A stretch of 45,475 nt of DNA from JBIKIW01 sp044361365 (GTDB lineage: Bacteria; Patescibacteriota; JACMRA01). Under the pieces are notes generated by a model. That model was not told where the DNA came from and ran no database searches. It was given only the letters and a program-made list of their open reading frames with translations. Positions 42,390-45,475 of the stretch are shown here, piece by piece. Positions within the stretch are counted from its first letter, which is position 1, and every line of letters begins with the position of its first letter. The stretch lies in the NCBI GenBank assembly GCA_044361365.1, contig JBIKIW010000009.1:1-45475 (forward strand), given 5' to 3'. A program made the position numbers and the translations under genes.

Positions 42390-42430
42390 ACCCCGTCAGC
42401 TATCGCTGCCACCCCTTTCAAGAAAAGGGA
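42390..42430. repeat. REP-like double hairpin
   Basis: Two adjacent small palindromes are present: CAGC-tatc-GCTG (42397-42408) and CCCTTT/AAAGGG (42413-42429). The composition is far richer in G+C than its surroundings. Sequences of this form (GGGGTGGCAGCG on the minus strand) recur as interspersed palindromes in many bacterial genomes; that recollection was not checked by search. There is only one copy in the window. Confidence 0.5.
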
Positions 42431-42491
42431 GTTTCAAATTTAGTCTTTAATTGTAAATATGTGGCAAATAATAATACTAAATAATTTTTAA

Positions 42492-42836
42492 ATGACTGAA
42501 AATTCCGAATTAAAAAATAAAATTTTTGAGGCTGTAAAACTTATTCCAAAAGGTAAAATTGCTTATTTTGGGCAAATTGCAACTTTTATTGGATCCGATG
42601 CTAGGACAGTTGGTTGGATTTTATCTGGTATGGGGGTTGATGAATACGAGCTAATTCCTTGGTATAGAGTGGTTAGTAAAAATGGGTTTATTTCTAGCCT
42701 TAAGTTGGGTGAAAAAGGGTTATTACAAAAACAAATTTTACTCAAAGAAGGTTATCAAGTTATAGATGATTGTGTTGATATGAATATGCATGGTTTTAGT
42801 TTTACAGATTCTAGTGAAGCTGAAATTCTTTTTTGA
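42492..42836 (+). CDS. Alkyltransferase-like protein (ATL), DNA repair
   Basis: The 114-residue protein matches the DNA-binding domain of O6-alkylguanine-DNA alkyltransferases: IPKGKIAYFGQIA, the arginine finger ARTVG (R38), and the active-site loop PWYRVVSKNG at 56-65. The acceptor cysteine of PCHR is replaced by Trp (W57) and the His by Tyr, so it cannot transfer alkyl groups. ATL proteins bind O6-alkylguanine and hand it to nucleotide excision repair. PWHRV is the usual ATL form, so the Tyr is a further variation. The stop is TGA. Confidence 0.87.
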   Translation: MTENSELKNKIFEAVKLIPKGKIAYFGQIATFIGSDARTVGWILSGMGVDEYELIPWYRVVSKNGFISSLKLGEKGLLQKQILLKEGYQVIDDCVDMNMHGFSFTDSSEAEILF

Positions 42837-42877
42837 ATTAGATTGCTATTTAGCAGATTTTATGCTATCAATTTGCT

Positions 42878-43333
42878 ATGACGAGGAAAAACTTTCCAAA
42901 TATTCCCAAAATAAGAGACGGAGATCTAAAGTTTAGCGATTCTAAAAATTTTGAAAAAAATCTAAATCCAAATAATCCAACGGATTCTGCTAAAATTAAA
43001 TCTAATACTATTCAAGCACCCAAAACTTTCAAATCTAGCTTGGAGTTTGACTTTCTAAGGAGTGAAAATTCAGTTGATCAAAAAGAAATAGCCAGGGGAA
43101 TGCAAAGTTTGCAAAAAAAGAAACTTTTACAAGAAAAAGAAGTCGCCAAAGCTCAAAGAAGACAAATTAGAAAACAAAAATGGGAAAATTTTATAAAACC
43201 TTTTAAAGCAACTTGGAGGGTCGTTTTTTCTATTTTAAAAACTATTTACTGGGTGGTGGTTTTTTTGCTGATGGTTATCCAAGAAATTTGGGAAATTTTA
43301 ACTTATTTTTTCAAACCAAGAAAGTATAAATAA
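42878..43333 (+). CDS. Basic membrane-anchored protein, unknown function
   Basis: The 151-residue protein has a disordered, polar N-terminal half, a Lys/Gln/Arg-rich helix (about 70-105, LQKKKLLQEKEVAKAQRRQI) and a hydrophobic C-terminal segment (about 115-140, VFSILKTIYWVVVFLLMVI) ending in a basic tail. It precedes the pilin-like gene at 43405 by 71 bases and may belong to the same machinery; nothing beyond location supports that. Confidence 0.55.
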   Translation: MTRKNFPNIPKIRDGDLKFSDSKNFEKNLNPNNPTDSAKIKSNTIQAPKTFKSSLEFDFLRSENSVDQKEIARGMQSLQKKKLLQEKEVAKAQRRQIRKQKWENFIKPFKATWRVVFSILKTIYWVVVFLLMVIQEIWEILTYFFKPRKYK

Positions 43334-43404
43334 ATTTAAATAGATCTATTAATTAAGACCAATTCGTTGACATCAAGTACAAAATAAACCAAAAATTTAC
43401 TCTA

Positions 43405-43851
43405 ATGAAATCTTTTTTTAATCAAAACTTTTTAACTAAAAACCTCTTAAAAATTGGTATATTTAGTTTGTTGTTTTTGATTCTTCTGATACCAATTTCT
43501 GTGAACGCTCAGTCTCAGCTGACTCCAGATAAAGATCAAATTTGTGGAGGTCCTTGTCCGCTAATTGATACAGAGTTTAATGGCGATTCAGACAGTTTGT
43601 TTAGTTTTGTGATTTTTTTTGCTAGGTTTTTGACTTATATAGGAGTTGGTTTGGCAGTTTTATTTTTTGTAATTGCCGGAATTCAATACATCATTGGCAG
43701 AGGGGAGGAAGGGAAAAATAATTTGATTACCACTTTTATAGGTTTAATCGTGATTATTCTTGCCTATACAGCGGTAAATATAATCGTGCAGTTGCTTCAA
43801 AGCGGTTCACTTGGAAATATTTTTAATGGGTCGGGGACTGCGGATTTTTAG
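43405..43851 (+). CDS. VirB2/TrbC-like pilin-type membrane protein, paralogue
   Basis: The 148-residue protein has a signal segment (about 15-36, ending NAQ), a Cys pair in ICGGPCP, and two membrane helices (about 65-88 and 104-128) with a charged loop (GRGEEGKNN). It is clearly paralogous to the protein at 27505: both share ARFLT, GVGL, VLF and GIQYI in the first helix and TAVNII or TVVNII in the second. This places it in the TrbC/VirB2 family of type IV secretion pilins. Confidence 0.75.
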   Translation: MKSFFNQNFLTKNLLKIGIFSLLFLILLIPISVNAQSQLTPDKDQICGGPCPLIDTEFNGDSDSLFSFVIFFARFLTYIGVGLAVLFFVIAGIQYIIGRGEEGKNNLITTFIGLIVIILAYTAVNIIVQLLQSGSLGNIFNGSGTADF

Positions 43852-44119
43852 ATCTGGTACAATTTTCTAACCCTAGAATACACGCTGACACTAAATAAAC
43901 TTCTTAGCTTTTCAACAAAATATTTTGTCGTTTTAATTTATTTAGACTCAGTTGAAAAAGGATTGTTATAGATGTATTATTCTATATTTTCAATACAGAT
44001 TTTGATAATTTATATTTTATTAAAACTATAATTTTTAATATCACGATTTATTTTGCTCAATAAGTTGCAATTTTATCTTAGATTAAGGGTTTGATATATC
44101 TTTGAAAAGTTTTTCAACT

Positions 44120-44767
44120 CTAGGCAAGATATTTATATTCAACAATTTTTCTCTGATTGCTAATCAATTCATAACGAACCCAAACTAAACTATTTTCTGC
44201 AAAGACAGTCTTTTCCGGTAAAATGAATTCATGCAAAACTCCCCCATGATTAATAAGTGTTGATTTGGTGTCACTAAACACGACCAAGCCGTAGTAGACA
44301 TTTTTTTGATCCAAATTTTTAACATATTGATCACGAAGAGTAAAACGATAACTAGTAGAAGTAACATTTTTGTATAATGGTAAATTGTATTTATTACTAT
44401 AAACAAAATAGCTTAAGCTGACGGTAAAAATAAACACTGTAAATAATATAGGTAAAAATAGTCGATGTAGCCATTTATAGCCCCAGAAATCCTTCCTCCT
44501 ATAAATAAAAATAGATAAAAACAATAAAAAAATACCTAGAACAAGATACTCTGGAGTTAATAACCAAAAAAAACCAAAAAAATTATCATAAAAAAACTCT
44601 CTAAAAGCCCACACTTCTGATAATCTGTAGCTAAAAATTTCTAGGAAAAAAATTGTAATTAAAAACAAACCTAAGCTTACAAACAAGTAAAAAAAAGATT
44701 CAATTACAAAAATCCACCTTGGTTTTGGTGTAAAATGGCTAACATGTTCACTTAATTTTGAGTACAT
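44120..44767 (-). CDS. Multi-pass membrane protein paired with ECF sigma factor
   Basis: The 215-residue protein has an N-terminal cytoplasmic stretch (MYSKLSEHVSHFTPKPRW), three hydrophobic segments (about 18-45, 70-90, 103-125) and a soluble C-terminal domain of about 90 residues. It starts three bases after the stop of the sigma gene upstream, the same arrangement as at 35880-37836, so it may be the cognate anti-sigma factor or sensor. The PKPRW stretch ahead of the first helix is like membrane proteins of CPR sigma operons, but the family is not certain. The 268-base gap to the pilin gene (43852-44119) holds no gene that I can see. Confidence 0.58.
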   Translation of the reverse strand: MYSKLSEHVSHFTPKPRWIFVIESFFYLFVSLGLFLITIFFLEIFSYRLSEVWAFREFFYDNFFGFFWLLTPEYLVLGIFLLFLSIFIYRRKDFWGYKWLHRLFLPILFTVFIFTVSLSYFVYSNKYNLPLYKNVTSTSYRFTLRDQYVKNLDQKNVYYGLVVFSDTKSTLINHGGVLHEFILPEKTVFAENSLVWVRYELISNQRKIVEYKYLA

Positions 44768-44770
44768 ATT

Positions 44771-45304
44771 TTAAAGAAAAAGCTTTTTAATTTTTTGTTT
44801 TAGTTTATAAAGTTTAACTGTAATTTGCCTATTAGAAACACGAAAAATATCACTAAGTTCAGTTATAGAAAAACCTTGTAAATAAGCCAAATCTAATAGC
44901 TCTTTTTCTTCTAATTTTAGGTTTTGCAAAATCTTTTCTAAAAGGATTTTATTTTCTATCTTACTTCCAAAATCTGAAGCTGTTTTTTTTAGAATGTCTA
45001 GATCCTGATCATTGTAATAAAAATAAATTTTCTTACTTTTACGCAAAACATCTAAAGCATGATTGTGAGCTACTCGAAACATCCACGATTTAAAGGTCAT
45101 ATTCAAATTAAATTTACCTAAGTTGTCATAAATTTTAATCCAAACATCTTGAGCTATATCTTCACTTTGACTAAGATTATACTTGGTAAATCTGAGTAGA
45201 AAATTTACTAAGTATTGATTGTATTTTTCAAATAATTTACCAAAATCTTCTTTATTTCCTCTTAAAATTGATTCTATTAAATTTTTGTCGTAATTAGGGG
45301 TCAA
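44771..45304 (-). CDS. ECF-family RNA polymerase sigma factor, copy 2
   Basis: The 177-residue protein has region 2 (LFEKYNQYLVNFLLRFT, SEDIAQDVWIKIYDNL, FKSWMFRVAHNHALDVLR) and region 4 (LKLEEKELLDLAYLQGFS, ITELSDIFRVSNRQITVKLYKLKQKI). The region 2 sequence is closer to the ECF consensus than that of copy 1. It is coupled to the membrane protein gene that follows. Bases 45305-45475 at the window end show no gene. Confidence 0.9.
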   Translation of the reverse strand: MTPNYDKNLIESILRGNKEDFGKLFEKYNQYLVNFLLRFTKYNLSQSEDIAQDVWIKIYDNLGKFNLNMTFKSWMFRVAHNHALDVLRKSKKIYFYYNDQDLDILKKTASDFGSKIENKILLEKILQNLKLEEKELLDLAYLQGFSITELSDIFRVSNRQITVKLYKLKQKIKKLFL

Positions 45305-45475
45305 GAGAATTAAATAATTATAAAAAAGTGCCTAGAGAATTGCCTAATCTGAAAGGGACTAGACCAGTTAAAATTTAATTTGAAATACTTTTCAGGTATT
45401 TAATATAGATTTTGATAATATGGAGCAAATCTGTCTCTAAGTCAAATACATATTTCTCTAAATCTTTTTTTGATT

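Noticed and set aside
1..45475. CRISPR array or rRNA genes
   Set aside because: No regularly spaced repeats with unique spacers and no rRNA-like sequence were seen on either strand.

Overview
The window is AT-rich bacterial chromosome, roughly two thirds A+T by eye. It is densely packed with short intergenic gaps and uses the standard code: TAA and TAG are the usual stops, and TGA ends a few genes. The gene set best fits a Patescibacteria/CPR-type organism. It has a stand-alone 5'-3' exonuclease instead of a full PolA, several tiny VirB2/TrbC-like membrane proteins, a large VirD4/TraG-like ATPase, lone housekeeping genes outside their usual operons (secE without nusG, pheS without pheT, parA without parB) and many short membrane proteins of unknown function. 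This placement is an inference; there is no rRNA in the window to settle it.

Layout. 0-3.1 kb: the tail of an IS transposase, secE, murT, a deleted SDR pseudogene, and a 56-residue microprotein with tandem FLPG repeats and its own terminator. 3.1-8.5 kb: a DnaQ-like exonuclease, membrane proteins, a sugar nucleotidyltransferase, a DUF192/M23-peptidase pair, and a ligA fragment lacking both ends. 8.6-12.4 kb: a 1118-residue surface-type protein (delta-60 repeats, then a beta-propeller-like block apparently nested inside a TIG domain) whose stop codon comes from a MITE. 12.4-19.4 kb: serS, pheS, the exonuclease, nrdB behind a promoter covered by tandem NrdR-like boxes, and a broken four-helix membrane gene. 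19.4-27.4 kb: a second inverted MITE copy, ftsH, an aminotransferase, tRNA-Thr, tRNA-Gly, rpsT, parA, a split lycopene cyclase pair and a D-2-hydroxyacid dehydrogenase. 27.5-35.8 kb: a pilin-like protein, mannose-1-phosphate guanylyltransferase, tRNA-Lys, 6-phosphogluconolactonase, a YvcK/CofD-like protein, an ApeA/HEPN-like defence protein and the VirD4-like ATPase. 35.9-45.5 kb: two ECF sigma factor modules with membrane partners, prephenate dehydratase, enolase, murD, an alkyltransferase-like DNA repair protein and a second pilin-like paralogue.

Themes. Cell-envelope work is spread through the window (murT, murD, M23 peptidase, nucleotidyltransferases, secE, ftsH). DNA handling and uptake or secretion is suggested by the VirD4-like ATPase with VirB2-like proteins. 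Small non-autonomous repeats (two MITEs and at least three copies of an ~85-bp palindromic element) occupy many of the larger intergenic gaps. At least three genes (SDR, ligA, membrane gene at 18.8 kb) are visibly decaying.

The most notable items are the nested TIG/propeller protein with its MITE-donated stop, the NrdR-box/promoter overlap at nrdB, the UUUAAAA heptamer at the frame switch in the broken membrane gene, the FLPG microprotein, the HEPN defence protein, the orphan split lycopene cyclase and the palindromic repeat family.
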